From the NCBI GenBank assembly GCA_963930655.1, contig OZ005620.1, positions 7,021,001 through 7,085,000 of the forward strand: a stretch of 64,000 nt of DNA, read 5' to 3'. The first letter of the stretch is position 1. The number at the start of each line of letters is the position of its first letter. This document shows, piece by piece, positions 44,696-64,000 of the stretch. The notes below the pieces were generated by a model. The model had not been told where the DNA came from and ran no database searches. It saw only the letters and a program-made list of their open reading frames with translations. Origin of the DNA: Myrica gale. Its lineage: Eukaryota; Streptophyta; Magnoliopsida; Fagales; Myricaceae. The translations under genes were made by a program, and so were the position numbers.

Positions 44696-47600
44696 ATCCC
44701 TCCCCCATCAAGCGAAACCTTGTCCCCAAGGTTCACATGCGGAAATTGCTCAACCAATGATTGAGTCGGTTCCCACGTGGCTTCTTCCGCAGGTAAACGC
44801 TTCCACTGAACCAAGCTTTCTTCTTCAAACTTGTTGCCGCGTTTGAACCAGCGAGTGTTCAAAATCTGTTGAGGTTCCAGTAAGATGACGCCTTCATCGG
44901 TCACTGGTGGCAGTTCTTGAGAAGGCACCACCCGATCTCCCACGAATTTTTTGAGCAGTGAGACATGGAAGACTGGATGAATTTGTGCTCCTTCTGGCAG
45001 CTGAAGCTTGTAAGCAACCATTTCGATTTTCTGTATGATTGGGTAGGACCCGTAAAAGCGACTCGCAAGCTTCTGATGGACACGTTTGAAAACCGATTGT
45101 TGTCGATACAGATGTAACCTGAGCAACACCAGTTCACACACTTCGAAAGTCACATCCCTTTTGCTTTTATCCGCCGTCTGCTTCATACGATTAATGGAAG
45201 ATGCCAAATTTGCTTTAAGTTGGTTCAGCAACTCATCTCTCGCTGCGAGACTCTGATCTACCTCATGGACCGAAGATTCACTGTTATGGTAGTTGTGAAG
45301 GGAAGGAGGCAAACGACCATACAACTCTTGAAATGGAGTCATGCCTGTAGACGCATGGAATGTGGTATTATACCATAGCTCAGCCCACGGAATATAAGTA
45401 CTCCACTTGTGCGGCCATTGATGAACAAAGCAGCGAAGATATTGTTCAACACATCGATTGAAAACTTCCGTCTGGCCATCGGATTGCGGATGATAGGCGG
45501 AGCTAAGTTTCAATTGAGTACCGGACATTAAGAAAAATTCCTGCCAAAATCTACTAATGAAAATTGGATCCCGATCACTAATTATTGATTTCGGAAGACC
45601 ATGTAATTTGATAACTCCTTCCACAAATTTCTCAGCCACACTTTTAGCCGTAAACGGATGGGATAAGGTTAAGAAATGTGCAAATTTACTTAGCCTGTCA
45701 ACGACGACTAAAATAGTATCCTTGCCGTGGGAGTTTGGCAATCCTTCGACGAAGTCGAGCGTAATATCATCCCAAACTTGACAGGGAATGGGTAACGGTT
45801 GCAGTAATCCAGCCGGAGACAGTGTTTCGGATTTCATTTTTTGACATATCTCACAGTGCTTGACATACTCTTGGACTGATTGGTGCATTTTAGGCCAATA
45901 AAATTGTTGAGCTAGTCGTTTGAACGTCCGTAGAACGCCTGAGTGACCCCCAATCTTGGTGTCATGTGCTTCATGCATTATCTTAGTGCGCAGCGTCACA
46001 CAGGAAGGAATAACCACCCTTCCTTTGAAAAACCAAAGTCCTTTGTGCTGAGAATACGGACCTTTGGTTTGAACCTTTGCCATCCATTCGATGGACTGAA
46101 TATAACAATCCCCTTCATAAGCATTTTTAATCTCGTCCCACAAAGTAACAACGGCTGTGTGCAAATGATGCAATACTGGACTGTTGGGCTAGCGTGAAAT
46201 GGCATATGCTACGATGTTCTCACGGCCTGGATGATAAACAATTTCGTAGTCGTAGCCCATTAACTTGGTTACCCACTTTTGCTGCTCCAGCGTTGATATA
46301 CGTTGATCCAGAAAATACTTCAAGCTGCGTTGGTCGGTTTGAACAAAGAATTTCCTCCCCAATAAGTAAGGTCGCCACATGCGTATGGATTCTACAATGG
46401 CAAGCATCTTCTTGGCGTAGGTTGACCATGATTTTTTTGTAGTTCCAAGTGCACGACTCATATAGGCAATGGGCTTGCCCTGCTGAGTCAGAACTGCGCC
46501 AATCCCATCTCCAGAGGCATCGATTTGAATGGTGAAAGATTCATTGAAGTTAGGCATAGCCGAAATGGGGGTGGTGGACATTGCGTGCTCAAGAGCAGAA
46601 AAAGTTGTATCGGCCTCTTCATGCCAGCCGAACTTCCCCTTCTTGAGTAGGTTGGTGAGTGGTCGAGCGATAATACCGTAATTCTGCACAAACTTCAGGT
46701 AGTAACCTGTCAAGCCTAAGAACCCACGTAAGTCAGAAATATTAGCAGGTCGGGGCCATTCGAGCATGGCTGCAATTTTTTTCTCATCAACCTTCACTCC
46801 CTGCGGCGTGATGATATGCCCCAAATACTCTAATTCTTGTTGGCCGAATACACACTTGCTTGCCTTAACAAAAAACTTATGTTGTCTTAAAATTTCTAGA
46901 GTTTGTGCAACATGTGCCACATGCTTCTCCCAAGTAGAGCTATATATGAGGATGTCATCAAAAAAGACCAAAATGAACTTTCGAAGATGAGTTCGAAATA
47001 TTGAATTCATGATGGCCTGAAATGTGGAGGGTGCATTACAGAGGCCAAAAGGCATTACGAGGTATTCGTAATGACCATTATGAGTACGAAAAGCAGTCTT
47101 AGGAATATCAAGAGGATTTACCCTCACTTGATGGTATCCGGCTCGCAAGTCTAGCTTCGTAAAATATGCGGCGCCGTGTAATTCATCTAACATGTCGTCC
47201 ATCGTGGGAATGGGAAAACGATCCTTGACGGTGACGTTATTAAGCGCACGGTAGTCTGTGCAAAATCACCAGCTCCCATCTTTTTTCTTTACAAGTAGTA
47301 CCGGAGAGGAAAATGGGCTGGTGCTAGCACGAATATGCCCTGAATCCAGCATCTTCTGCACCTGCTTCTCGATTTCTTCTTTCTGAAAGTGGGCGTATCT
47401 GTAAGGGCGTACATTCACAGGTTCGGTGCCCTCTTTTAGTGTAATGTTGTGGTCGATCTCACGCATAGGTGGTACGCATAAGGGGTCTTGAAATAAATCG
47501 TTGTATATCTGTACTACCCGCTGTAGCCGAATGGAAACATACTGCAAATAATGTTTGGCCTTGTCGACAAGCTTTGGACAGTTCCTTTAACGTAGCCTCC

Positions 47601-47980
47601 TGAATGGATTGCTCGTCCAGTCCCTGCAGCCGTCGGGCTTGGTTATTCCAGATGAAGTCCATGGTGAGTTGCTTCCAATTGCAGACCACGGAACCCAACA
47701 TTTCCAACCATTGTATGCCCAGTACTAAGTCAAGACCTGATAGGGGTAGAGCAAAAATGGTAAGATCAAACTTAGTGCCTTGTAAATTTACGGATACCTT
47801 ATCAAATCTTTCTTGACATTTTAGTTGTTCGCCGTTAGCAACTCGAACGATGAACAGATCCGTTGGCACTACTGGTAGATGCAGTGTATTTGCCAAACGA
47901 GCACTGATGAAATTGTGTGTGGACCCGCTGTCGATCAACACCATCACGTCGTGTGGACCTATAGTTGCTGTCATACGCAT
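44626..47980 (-). pseudogene. gypsy pol: protease, RT, RNase H, integrase, chromodomain (broken)
   Basis: Protease (47980-47459) has the active-site VLIDSGSTHNFIS. RT (47547-47266 and 47202-46189) has LDLRAGYHQVRV and the catalytic FFDDILIYS; RNase H has IQIDASGDGIGAVLTQ. Integrase (46173-44626) has the zinc finger pair CEICQK, the DFVEGLPNS and VVVDRLSKFAHF core and a DSDxxF-related ISDRDPIF. The C-terminus has a chromodomain-like LVQWKRLPAEEATWEP that may steer insertion to chromatin marks. Stops and shifts at about 47210-47265 and 46175-46190 break the chain. The family is well supported; the copy is not functional. Confidence 0.9.
44696..44709 (-). other. polypurine tract of the gypsy element
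   Basis: On the minus strand GATGGGGGAGGGAT directly precedes the 3' LTR; it primes plus-strand DNA synthesis. Confidence 0.85.
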
Positions 47981-48960
47981 CGTTCTGGCTCCAGTTTGGG
48001 TTCGTGCACCTCTCCCGTAACGTCTCCTTGATCGATTACTCCCGTTTGCTGATCAGTGACATCCTCACAGATCACATCACCTGCGTAACCATCCAAAAAT
48101 AATAGCTGTGGCTTTTGGCATCGATGCCCAGCCGTAAATCGTTCGTTGCAGTTAAAGCAAAGGCCTTGCGCTCGTTTCCTCTGCATCTCCTCCCAGGATA
48201 AACGCCAGACTGGAACAGCTGGAGTAGCTGGACCCACACGAGTGGGTTGGGGAAGAGCTAGAGGAACTCTTGGAGGTGGTGGTCGCATGAATCGCCGCTG
48301 TCGTGTGAGCCACTCGTCTTTCATCCGAGCTAAATCAGTGGCCTCCTTGAGGGATTTTGGTTTAAACATCTGAATGCCATCAGAAATTTCAGTTTTTAAG
48401 CCACCCATAAACGTACCCACCAATGCCTTCTGTGTCCATCCACGAACTTTGTTGCCGAGCTTCTCGAATTCACGTTGGTAATCCCGCAATGTCCCCAATT
48501 GTCTGATTTTTGAGAGAGCTTCATCAAAGTCTTCACAGTCCGATGGCCCGAAGCGAGCCCATAATTCCTCTTGGAATCTTTCCCATGAAATCGCCTATTC
48601 TTCTTCCTGTAACGTCCGCCGAAGCCATTGCCACCACTGATTGGCTTCCCCTTCAAGGTGGTAGGCAGCCATGGTAACCTTTTGGTCTTCAGCCGTGTTC
48701 TGGTATTCAAAGAATTGTTCCACACGGTTGAACCATTCAATTGGGTCATCTCCTGAAAACCGTGGGAATTCCAGCCTTACCGTTTTGGAGGAGACGATCT
48801 GCCGACCCCCTTCGTTGCCGTCACGGTGGTGGTTGCCTTGGTTGGGATTTGCCTGATTGGCTATCAATGTGTTTGAAAGTCTATTAAGAGCTTCTTCCAA
48901 GTGATGGAGTTTGTCGTTCATCCCAAACTCCATTCGTTGTAGTCCTTTCCTGAATTGCAC
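47971..48960 (-). pseudogene. gypsy gag (broken)
   Basis: Minus-strand frames 48960-48595 and 48498-47971 carry the retrotransposon gag signature (LEFPRFSGDDPIEWFNRVEQ, then GTLRDYQREFEKLGNKVRG) and a zinc knuckle CFNCNERFTAGHRC near the end. A frame shift and stop between 48500 and 48600 separate the two parts. Gag forms the particle. Confidence 0.85.
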
Positions 48961-49015
48961 CGAGTCCAGATTCTAGATGCTCAATTCGCTCTTTGTTAGT
49001 TCCCATTAGTAACCT

Positions 49016-49027
49016 GCTCTGATACCA
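49016..49027 (-). other. primer-binding site (initiator tRNA-Met)
   Basis: On the minus strand, one base after the 5' LTR, TGGTATCAGAGC is the complement of the 3' end of plant initiator tRNA-Met, the usual primer for such elements. Confidence 0.88.
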
Positions 49028-49028
49028 A

Positions 49029-49391
49029 TGATAGGTCCCAACACATAAAAATATAAACACAAAAGCAATTGTCCTCTTCGGGTGAAAACGTACCACACGT
49101 TTGAATGATAAAAACTTGAATGATTTCCATTAATGAAACGATGGCTGCTTAAATAAGCAAAACCAAACAATACAAACCGAAATATAAGGAAACTGCAACT
49201 GATAAATCAAACTGAACAAATGTAAAACAGAATGCAAATAACAGAGCCAAAGAACAGAGCATAATTAACGGAAGCTAAATAACGTAAACGCGCACACTTC
49301 GTTCCTCTTCTGCACGTGGAGCTACGACCCAGTCGTAACAGAATACTTAGGATTCGGTCGACACCCCCTCTCCGATCGTCGTGGCTTAACA
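49029..49391 (-). repeat. 5' LTR of the gypsy element
   Basis: Partner of 44334-44695, 363 bp, same termini. Lies next to the primer-binding site. Confidence 0.92.
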
Positions 49392-49681
49392 ATAAACCCA
49401 AGGAACCCATAACTCCAGGGCGGCGTTTGGGCGGAGAGGTCTTCGGTGGTAAGCTTGGAAAAAGGGTTGAGGGTGAAGAGGGAGAGGAGGGTAAGGATGT
49501 GGGAGAAGAAGCCGCCGGTGATGGTTGAGTTGCTACAGGTAGTGATGGAAGGGTCAAAGCTCGTGGTGGCGGTGGAGGAAGTGCGGTTATCGAGGACGTC
49601 GAGGTACCCGGAGTCGCGGAGCCATGACTCGAAGGCGGGTTCGGGGACGCTCAGGGATAAGGGGTTGGACGAGAATACCAT

Positions 49682-50199
49682 CTTCCAAGTCCCAATTACA
49701 CCCAGAGAAGTCCCAACTCCTCGGACAGTAATAAAAAGACGTCGGGAATTATCTGCCTCTTGGAATTTGTTTTCCTTCGTTTTTTTTGTTGTTTTTCATT
49801 ATTTTTTTTCACCTGCAAATTTGAATTTCCATTATTTTTTTCATGCGTTAAATATAATTTTTTACCACCAAGATTTTGACTATTTATATCTCAATTTATT
49901 AAATTTTTCATATTATATTTACTGACTATTAATTTTAAATACTTTGTATTATCTTTTAAAATTTTCAATTATTTTAAATCAAAATTAATTTTTTAAGGTG
50001 TGAAATGATAATTTTATTATATATATATTAGGTTAATCTTTTGAGTATGGTCATCCATCTCGTTGGATTAAAATTTTGAAGAAATTAGAAAAACTAAAAA
50101 GAAAAGAGAAACTATACTGCTTCCGTGGCTCCAAAAGAGGAGGAAGCCACGTGGGGTGGGGTGGAAATCAACCTGCTCAGCTGCTCGAGCACATCATAC
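49682..50199. other. upstream (promoter side) of displaced PRA1 exon 1
   Basis: On the minus strand this is 5' of the ATG at 49681. The 49780-50090 part is AT-rich and non-coding. Confidence 0.4.
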
Positions 50200-51075
50200 C
50201 ATTCCAGAGTGTTCTAGAGAGAAGGCTCTGCCTCTCTCTCTAGAATTTTTCTCCTCTCCTCTAACCGGCACTTCCTTTGCTTTCTTGTTTCCGGCGGTGG
50301 GAGGAGCTTCGGCTCTTCCCACCGCCGCCCCTTCCCTCCCTCTTTTCTCCTTCCTCTTCTTCTCTTCTCCCCTCTTTCCCTTTTTTGTTCGGAATCTTTG
50401 ACGGTAGATCCCGTGGCTCCTGAGCCTCATCGGTGGACACCGCCCTGTTAGATGCCGTCGCCGCCTCCCGCCGAGCATTTCTGTCCCAGCCCGGCTCCAG
50501 TCGGACAGCGCGTGTAGATCCACGCGCCCCACACGCCGCGCTTGGATCTCACGCGCCCGTCTCGGGTCTCCATTTTTCGGGCTGTTTCCGACCGTTTTGA
50601 AGGTCACGCGCCCTATGTGTGGATCCGGTTCCCCTTGGCGAGCCCAGCGCCACACAGTTGCTGCTTCCCGGCGGCGCGTGGTGGTCACGCGCCGCCGCCT
50701 CTGGTTGTTCGGCCTTCCTGCTCTTTGGTGGTGGTGGTGTTGATTCCGTCTATGTTGTTGTTGTTGGTTTCTGGTTTTGTTGTTTGCTGGTTTTTTGTTG
50801 TTTGCGTCTGTTTTTGCCGCCTCCTGCGTGGGGCTTTCCGATCCTTTATGAATCTATCCTGCCCTTGTTTGGGCTGTCTGTACCGGGTTGTGGTGTTGTA
50901 TCTGCTGGCAAGCTGAGGTCTGGTAGCTTTGTCTACTGTGTCCGGCCACCGCTCCCACTACTTTTGCATGGAACATATAGTGGCTTTATCCGATCCTTTT
51001 AAGGATCCCGCCGGCTTAAATTGCCTGGTCAGTGTATTTCAGTTCCTCTTTTAGAGCTTGATCTATAAAAAAAAA
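50200..51075 (+). mobile_element. LINE-like non-autonomous retroposon
   Basis: A GC-rich segment starting near TTCTAGAGAGAAGG...CTCTCTCTAGAA and ending in a run of nine A (51067-51075). It resembles 12755-13479 in overall build, the CTAGAGAG...CTCTCTAGA start and CACGCGCC/GGCGCGTGG motifs, but the 3' ends differ. No RT frame. No target duplication could be found: the bases after the poly(A) (GACTTACTAAGC) do not recur on the left. Left border approximate. Confidence 0.65.
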
Positions 51076-51660
51076 GACTTACTAAGCGCCCCGCTGCCCC
51101 GCCACAAATGCTTATTTCTTTGTTTTTTATAGGAAAAATGTAAGATTGAAAGTTCTCGATTTCTAGTGGTTTGTTTCATTCGTAGTTAACCCCCCCCCCC
51201 ACCCCCCCAACCATTAACGATTAATTGGAGGAGGTTGATGGTATCAAGTAGCCATGTTGATACGATATTAATTAGGATTCGACTAGATGATGTTTGAACG
51301 TAATATGTTCTTGTCATGCATAGGTGAGGGTATATTGAATCAATTGAGCTTAGTTTGCTGAAGTTTGCTCATACAATAGTCAGGGAAAGAGGGAATGATG
51401 AAGCCTTACCATTCCATTAGTTAACCATTGTTTGAGAGGGGACTTACTTGTTGGTTTGTATTGATGGCTGGTTCTTTCAAGCGCATAGAATAAGAATTGT
51501 CATTATTTAAGTACCTTCTTGTTTCTTTCTTTTCTTTTTTGTTTTGGGGGGAAGAGAGAAAAGGGAGAAAGGGGGGGGGGAAGGGGTTGTTTACATTCTC
51601 CTTCTTCCCCTTCGACAATTATTCTTATCATGTAACTGTCTTTGGTGTTCATGGTTGTAG
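51076..51660. other. distal part of PRA1 intron 1
   Basis: Non-coding, with runs of C (51190-51208) and G (51543-51582). It ends in the acceptor TTGTAG before exon 2 at 51661. The right inversion break must lie between here and about 50110. Confidence 0.45.
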
Positions 51661-52569
51661 GTATCAGATGCCACTTGCTCTTGTTGGATTGATTTCTTGC
51701 TTTCCATTATGGGATGCTTTCAAGTTTTGTAGTGATAGATGGAGACTAGATCATCACCCAGTTGTGCGACAGTCTTTGGTTGGCATTGCCCAATGTGGTA
51801 TGATTCATTGATCAAGTAATATGCACACGTTTTCCGCATTGATGCACAGTTTAATTCCTAGATCCCAAATATTTTGCTAAAGTACCCCTTTAAATCATAC
51901 TTACCCTTTTGGGAGCCAAGAGCCTTTTATAGCTTAACCATTTCAAATACCATCCACAAGCAGCTCTAGCTCACATGGTGTTTCTCGCGTTGTAAGGACA
52001 TGGTGTAGGGTGAGGTTGTAATACCCCCATCAGTGCATGCATAGCTTACTAATAGGAAAAATAGTGCAAACTTTCTTGCAACCTATTTAGAGGGTCATTT
52101 TCTAAAACGGGCCCCATCTGAGCAGGGTCTTGTGAGAGGTCTCTTTAGTATGGTTCTAGCTTTTGTAATCTTTTACATGAAGTACGCTTCCTCAAGACTC
52201 AAACTCGTGCACTGGCACAGGAGAACCTGAGACTTTATACCATTGCACCAAACAATGGCATCTTCTAATGCAAGCAAGTTATAGGAGTTGAAGATAATCT
52301 CTGTTTGTCTTCTAATAGTTGGATCTCATCTTTGCAGTGATGGCTGTCATTTTGATATGTTCAAATGTTCAGATGGCTCTGTTCTGTGCACTTAGTGTCA
52401 GTTATGCAGGCGAGTCTCACATAGGCGTGTACCTCTATTAGAAATATTTCTCTTGCCTTTTATTACCTATTCTCATTATTGAAATTCCTTTCTAGGCATG
52501 ATCTTACATGCTGCATTCCGGAAGCTGACTCCTGCAAAGCAACCTTCTCGCGGGAGAAATAGACAGTAG
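51661..52569 (+). pseudogene. PRA1-family gene exons 2-4, cut off from exon 1
   Basis: Three plus-strand exons (51661-51797, 52338-52409, 52496-52569) encode YQMPLALVGLISCFPLWDAF, FCSDRWRLDHHPVVRQSL, then VMAVILICSNVQMALFCAL and MILHAAFRKLTPAKQPSRG, ending NRQ-stop: the membrane-spanning second half of a PRA1.H-like protein. The first base completes the Leu codon left open by exon 1 (CT then G), so phases match the minus-strand exon 1. The whole protein would be 228 aa. The last intron has a GC donor (CAG then GCGAGT). No substitute first exon is visible on the plus strand upstream. Confidence 0.88.
51962..52022 (+). repeat. possible SINE fragment
   Basis: TAGCTCACATGGTGTTTC, then TAAGG and GTGAGGTTG, is related to the segment at 62065-62124 and begins with a tRNA box A-like phrase. 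No box B or tail; low confidence. Confidence 0.35.
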
Positions 52570-54533
52570 GTTTGAGTAAAAAAAATATGCTTACCTTTAA
52601 TCTGAGGCCTGTTTACTACAACAGATAAACAACTCTGAGCTTGGATTCCAATAGAGATGGTGCTTCTCAAGCAGATGGTACATAATCTAACTGATGTTGG
52701 TTTTTGGATTTTTTTTTCCTATTTCAACCTCTTGTGAAAAGGCTAAAATTACGACCAGTTCTTTGGCCAATTTCAGTGCTTGATTGAGTCATCATGTAAA
52801 GCGGAGGCTTAAGCTGTTGTTTACGAGTTATATAATGGAAATTATATTATATTTCTTATCCCGGCTCCAAGTATTATTGTACAAGGTATAAAACTTCAGT
52901 TTTAGATTTAACCCTCAGTTAACTGCGGGCGGTAGTTAAGTGTATGGAATCTTGAGGTAGTTTGTGGTCATATTTGGGACAATATCCTGGTGAAAAAGGC
53001 CAAATTGTGAATGAGAGCACCTTTCTGACCATCTAATTAACATGGTTTTGGAATTGCATCTGAACGGGTGAAATTTTCTGCAGCTTAATTTGATTATTCC
53101 TGAATTCCTGTACTTCTTTTTCCACCAAATCTCGGCTCGAGTCTCTGAATAATTTGAGACGAATTTGCAAAGTGTTTTCTGGGTTGATTGATCCTATATA
53201 ATGCGGTTAATTCATCTTGCGAGATTCAGGCAAAAGATTGTTAGCAGTTAGTTAGATTTAAGGATCACCATTTGGCAGGTTAATTCAATTTATTCAGAAT
53301 CTCGTGTACCAAAAAAAAAGCCAATTTGGTGTGACGGTCGACTTTTTTAGTACTCTATGGATGCAGTTGGTTTCTCGGATGAGTACAATTTTTACAAAAA
53401 GAAGCGGAGAATTTCTTTCGTGAGTTTTGGGTCTCGAGACTGAATTCAGCTCATCATGGCTTGGAATACAAACCGGACTGCTTATCACCACTAAAACAAG
53501 ATTAGCCAGGCCGACTTCTCAACAGGTGGATTATATTTTGCATGGTCTGACAGCGAAATCCTTTACTTGCATGAGATTCTCTCTGGAGCTTCAATATTTA
53601 GTAAAGGGCAATATGACCCTGGGAACTTGATTGTGCAAGCAGGCATGGAACTGGTGAATCCATTCATTGCCAGATGAATTGGGGAGGGGAACCGTGTTGA
53701 TAGCTAAGAGCATAGGGCTTCAGAATGTAACGAAGACACAAAAGATGCAAAGCCATGCAACTCGAGAACATCTCAGCATTATGGTACTAACTTGAACTAT
53801 AAAGTGAAGGTGCTAGTTGAACAAACTCGGATGCTAAAGAGAAGTACAAAGTTACACAATTGGCAGAAATGCCGAAGATTATAAGTAGAGCAAAATGATA
53901 ATTATCAACATGTTGAGTCATTCATTGGCCGCAGAGTAAAGAGATAATTATTAATAAATATAATCAATGGTAATAATGTTACAATTGTAATGTGATAGTA
54001 GCAAAACCCTAATTACAGGGATGCTGCCACTACAAAACCAAAATGTGAAAACGGAAAAAAATAATGAGATAAACTTTACTGAATACACAACTTGTTGTAA
54101 TGACGATATGTACATAGAATAAGAACATAAAAAGGAAACACACTACAAAACAAATATGCAAGAATCGCTGGACCCAAAGCATCTTCGGTTAAGCTGGGTT
54201 GAGATCCCGTGAAACTTGGCCTTGCCATCTGCGTAACAAACGTGATCACTTTATACACAAACTATATTCAACACTCAGGATTAGGTAAAAAACTTCCTAA
54301 ACCAACAGGTGCATGTGAGGGGCAGAGATGGGAAAGGGGACTAGCACTAAAACAATTCCATCAAGAATTTAAAACCCATAAGCTATGTTACTCAGAAAGA
54401 GCATACATACATATCGAGTTGAACCCTTTAATTGATCACCGCACTCTTTTATTTGCAGGTCACAGAGTCTAAATAGGGTTTTTCTAAGGGATGGGCTGCT
54501 CTCTGGATCAAAATTCTCCAATCAGCGAAACAA
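52570..54533. other. intergenic region, no gene recognised
   Basis: Holds PRA1 3' UTR, then moderately AT-rich DNA. Frames at 53294-53491 and 53427-53630 have no motif. The 54000-54533 part is probably 3' UTR of the kinase gene on the minus strand. Confidence 0.4.
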
Positions 54534-63309
<8,776 letters not shown>

Positions 63310-63679
63310 CTGCAAATTAGCATGGCACCAGGGTTGTCAGGACAAAGTGCAAATGTTTACTACATTAACTTGATTGTTTTTAAAAAGCACAATCACATAA
63401 TCACAACCAACAAGTCAATGCACTGCGAAATGACCCTTGGCATGACCTATTGCACTCCAATATCCCATGAATCATAAAGCTAGATGTCCATGCTTAAGGA
63501 ACTGTTGCTGTTCGAGTAACAGGAAGAGTGTTTTGGGGGTAAGGGGAAAGAGAGAGAGACAAAGAGAGGAGAAGAATAAGCACACACAGGGATGATGACG
63601 GCTAACGGGTTTTGTGTGACAAAGAGATGGTTCACTCTTCTATAGTGTCTCCACTAATCAAGCCCCACCTTGGTTCTAG
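63310..63679. other. intron of the kinase gene
   Basis: Non-coding. A purine-rich GA tract lies at 63540-63580, just before the LINE-related sequence. Confidence 0.4.
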
Positions 63680-64000
63680 CCCGACCATTGGTGTGGAGAG
63701 AGACCATCGAGGTTGGAGTTTCCTCTTTTATACTCTCTTTCCCGTTGTAAGGATGCTTGGGTGGCTGATTATTTGGAAGGAGGGTACGGAGCCGTTGTTT
63801 GGAATGTGCACTTTGAAAGAACAGCTAACGATTGGGAGATGGATGTTTGTTCGACGTTTTATTCTTTACTCTATTCAAAGGTTTGGATGAGAGGGGGTGA
63901 GGATAAGTTGTTATGGATGGGTTCTAAAAATGGTGCATTCTCAGTTAAATCAATGTATGCTCTCCTCCTAAGTGGCTCCAGAGTGGATTTTCCTTGGCGT
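63680..64000 (+). pseudogene. LINE (L1) ORF2 C-terminal fragment, runs off the window
   Basis: From 63680 to the end one frame stays open (107 codons, no ATG start): RLEFPLLYSLSRCKDAWVAD, then DKLLWMGSKNGAFSVKSMY and SGSRVDFPWR. This is the segment before and in the zinc-binding domain at the C-terminus of plant LINE reverse transcriptases (zf-RVT, with the G-x-FSVKS-x-Y and FPW marks). An in-frame TAG at 63677-63679 and lack of RT core to the left show a 5'-truncated copy. It would lie in the kinase's first intron, opposite in strand. Confidence 0.75.

Larger units (their letters stand above)
44334..49391 (-). mobile_element. Ty3/gypsy chromovirus LTR retrotransposon, full length but broken
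   Basis: A 5058-bp element on the minus strand with two about 362-bp LTRs, a primer-binding site matching initiator tRNA-Met, gag, protease, RT, RNase H, integrase and a C-terminal chromodomain, in gypsy order. Short LTRs and a chromodomain suggest a Reina-like chromovirus. The frame is cut by stops and shifts (for example around 48500-48600, 47970, 47210-47265 and 46175-46190), so it is not autonomous. LTRs differ at about 9-10 places, i.e. about 97 percent identity. Flanks AAAAA (44329-44333) and ATAAA (49392-49396) are the probable 5-bp target duplication with one mismatch. Confidence 0.95.
44215..49681 (-). pseudogene. PRA1-family gene exon 1, split by a gypsy element and inverted
   Basis: On the minus strand exon 1 runs from the ATG at 49681 to 49392, is interrupted by the gypsy element, and resumes 44333-44215. 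It starts MVFSSNPLSLSVPEPAFESW and continues with GGFF and NPFSKLTTEDLSAQ, then SYSFPSSAQARLRVHENAKR and YARNYATLFILLFACSL. This is the N-terminal part of a PRA1.H-like prenylated-Rab-acceptor protein, which works in vesicle trafficking at ER/Golgi/endosome membranes. Removing the gypsy element and one 5-bp duplication restores the frame (GFLGFINSYSF), and the exon then ends in CT before a GTACGG donor. The rest of the gene lies on the opposite strand at 51661-52569, so this locus cannot make a normal transcript. Confidence 0.88.

Noticed and set aside
49322..49681. 119-codon frame reading from PRA1 exon 1 into the gypsy LTR
   Set aside because: The last 20 or so residues are LTR sequence; only the part above 49391 is PRA1.

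Overview
The window is nuclear DNA of a flowering plant, almost certainly a eudicot. The evidence is many-exon genes with GT-AG introns, plant-specific families (ERF with EAR motif, P- and PLS-type PPR proteins, plant PCH2, MAP4K-alpha-type kinase, PRA1.H-like protein), AT-rich intergenic DNA, and dense transposable elements (copia, gypsy chromovirus, LINE, SINE, hAT, Mutator-like and Tourist-like MITEs). I cannot name the species.

Layout. 1-3387: 3' part of a decayed copia element, itself carrying a hAT MITE and truncating a minus-strand PPR pseudogene (to 4241) that also holds an 82-bp Mutator-like MITE. 4559-7485: a MITE, a small unrecognised gene (5290-5691), an unrecognised coding-like stretch and a frameshifted gene remnant. 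7851-12045: complete 14-exon PCH2/TRIP13-type AAA+ ATPase gene. 12755-13479: LINE-like retroposon with a 16-17 bp target duplication. 13739-15616: P-type PPR gene (minus) with one in-frame stop. 15.6-25.3 kb: gene-poor DNA with MITEs and a possible LTR. 25394-26038: intronless ERF repressor gene. 26-35.5 kb: gene-poor, with a near-perfect 727-bp tandem duplication, a 907-bp Mutator-like element, and a fold-back element with a nested hAT. 35598-38639: Yippee-like gene with a MITE, a hAT MITE and a SINE in its introns. 40258-42538: RS-rich nuclear protein gene. 44215-52569: a PRA1-family gene broken by an inversion and by a 5.06-kb gypsy element. 54534-63309: 18 exons of a MAP4K-alpha/germinal-centre-type Ser/Thr kinase on the minus strand (first exon beyond the window). 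63680-64000: start of a LINE fragment.

The genes do not form a pathway; each stands alone as usual in plants. The most notable signal is structural. A PRA1.H-like gene has its first exon on the minus strand (49681 down to 44215, split by the gypsy element) while exons 2-4 lie on the plus strand at 51661-52569. The reading phases still match exactly, which points to a roughly 7-kb inversion with one end inside intron 1, or to an assembly inversion.

Exon coordinates were read by eye from splice sites and reading-frame continuity, without transcript data. Family names come from recognition of motifs, not from a search.
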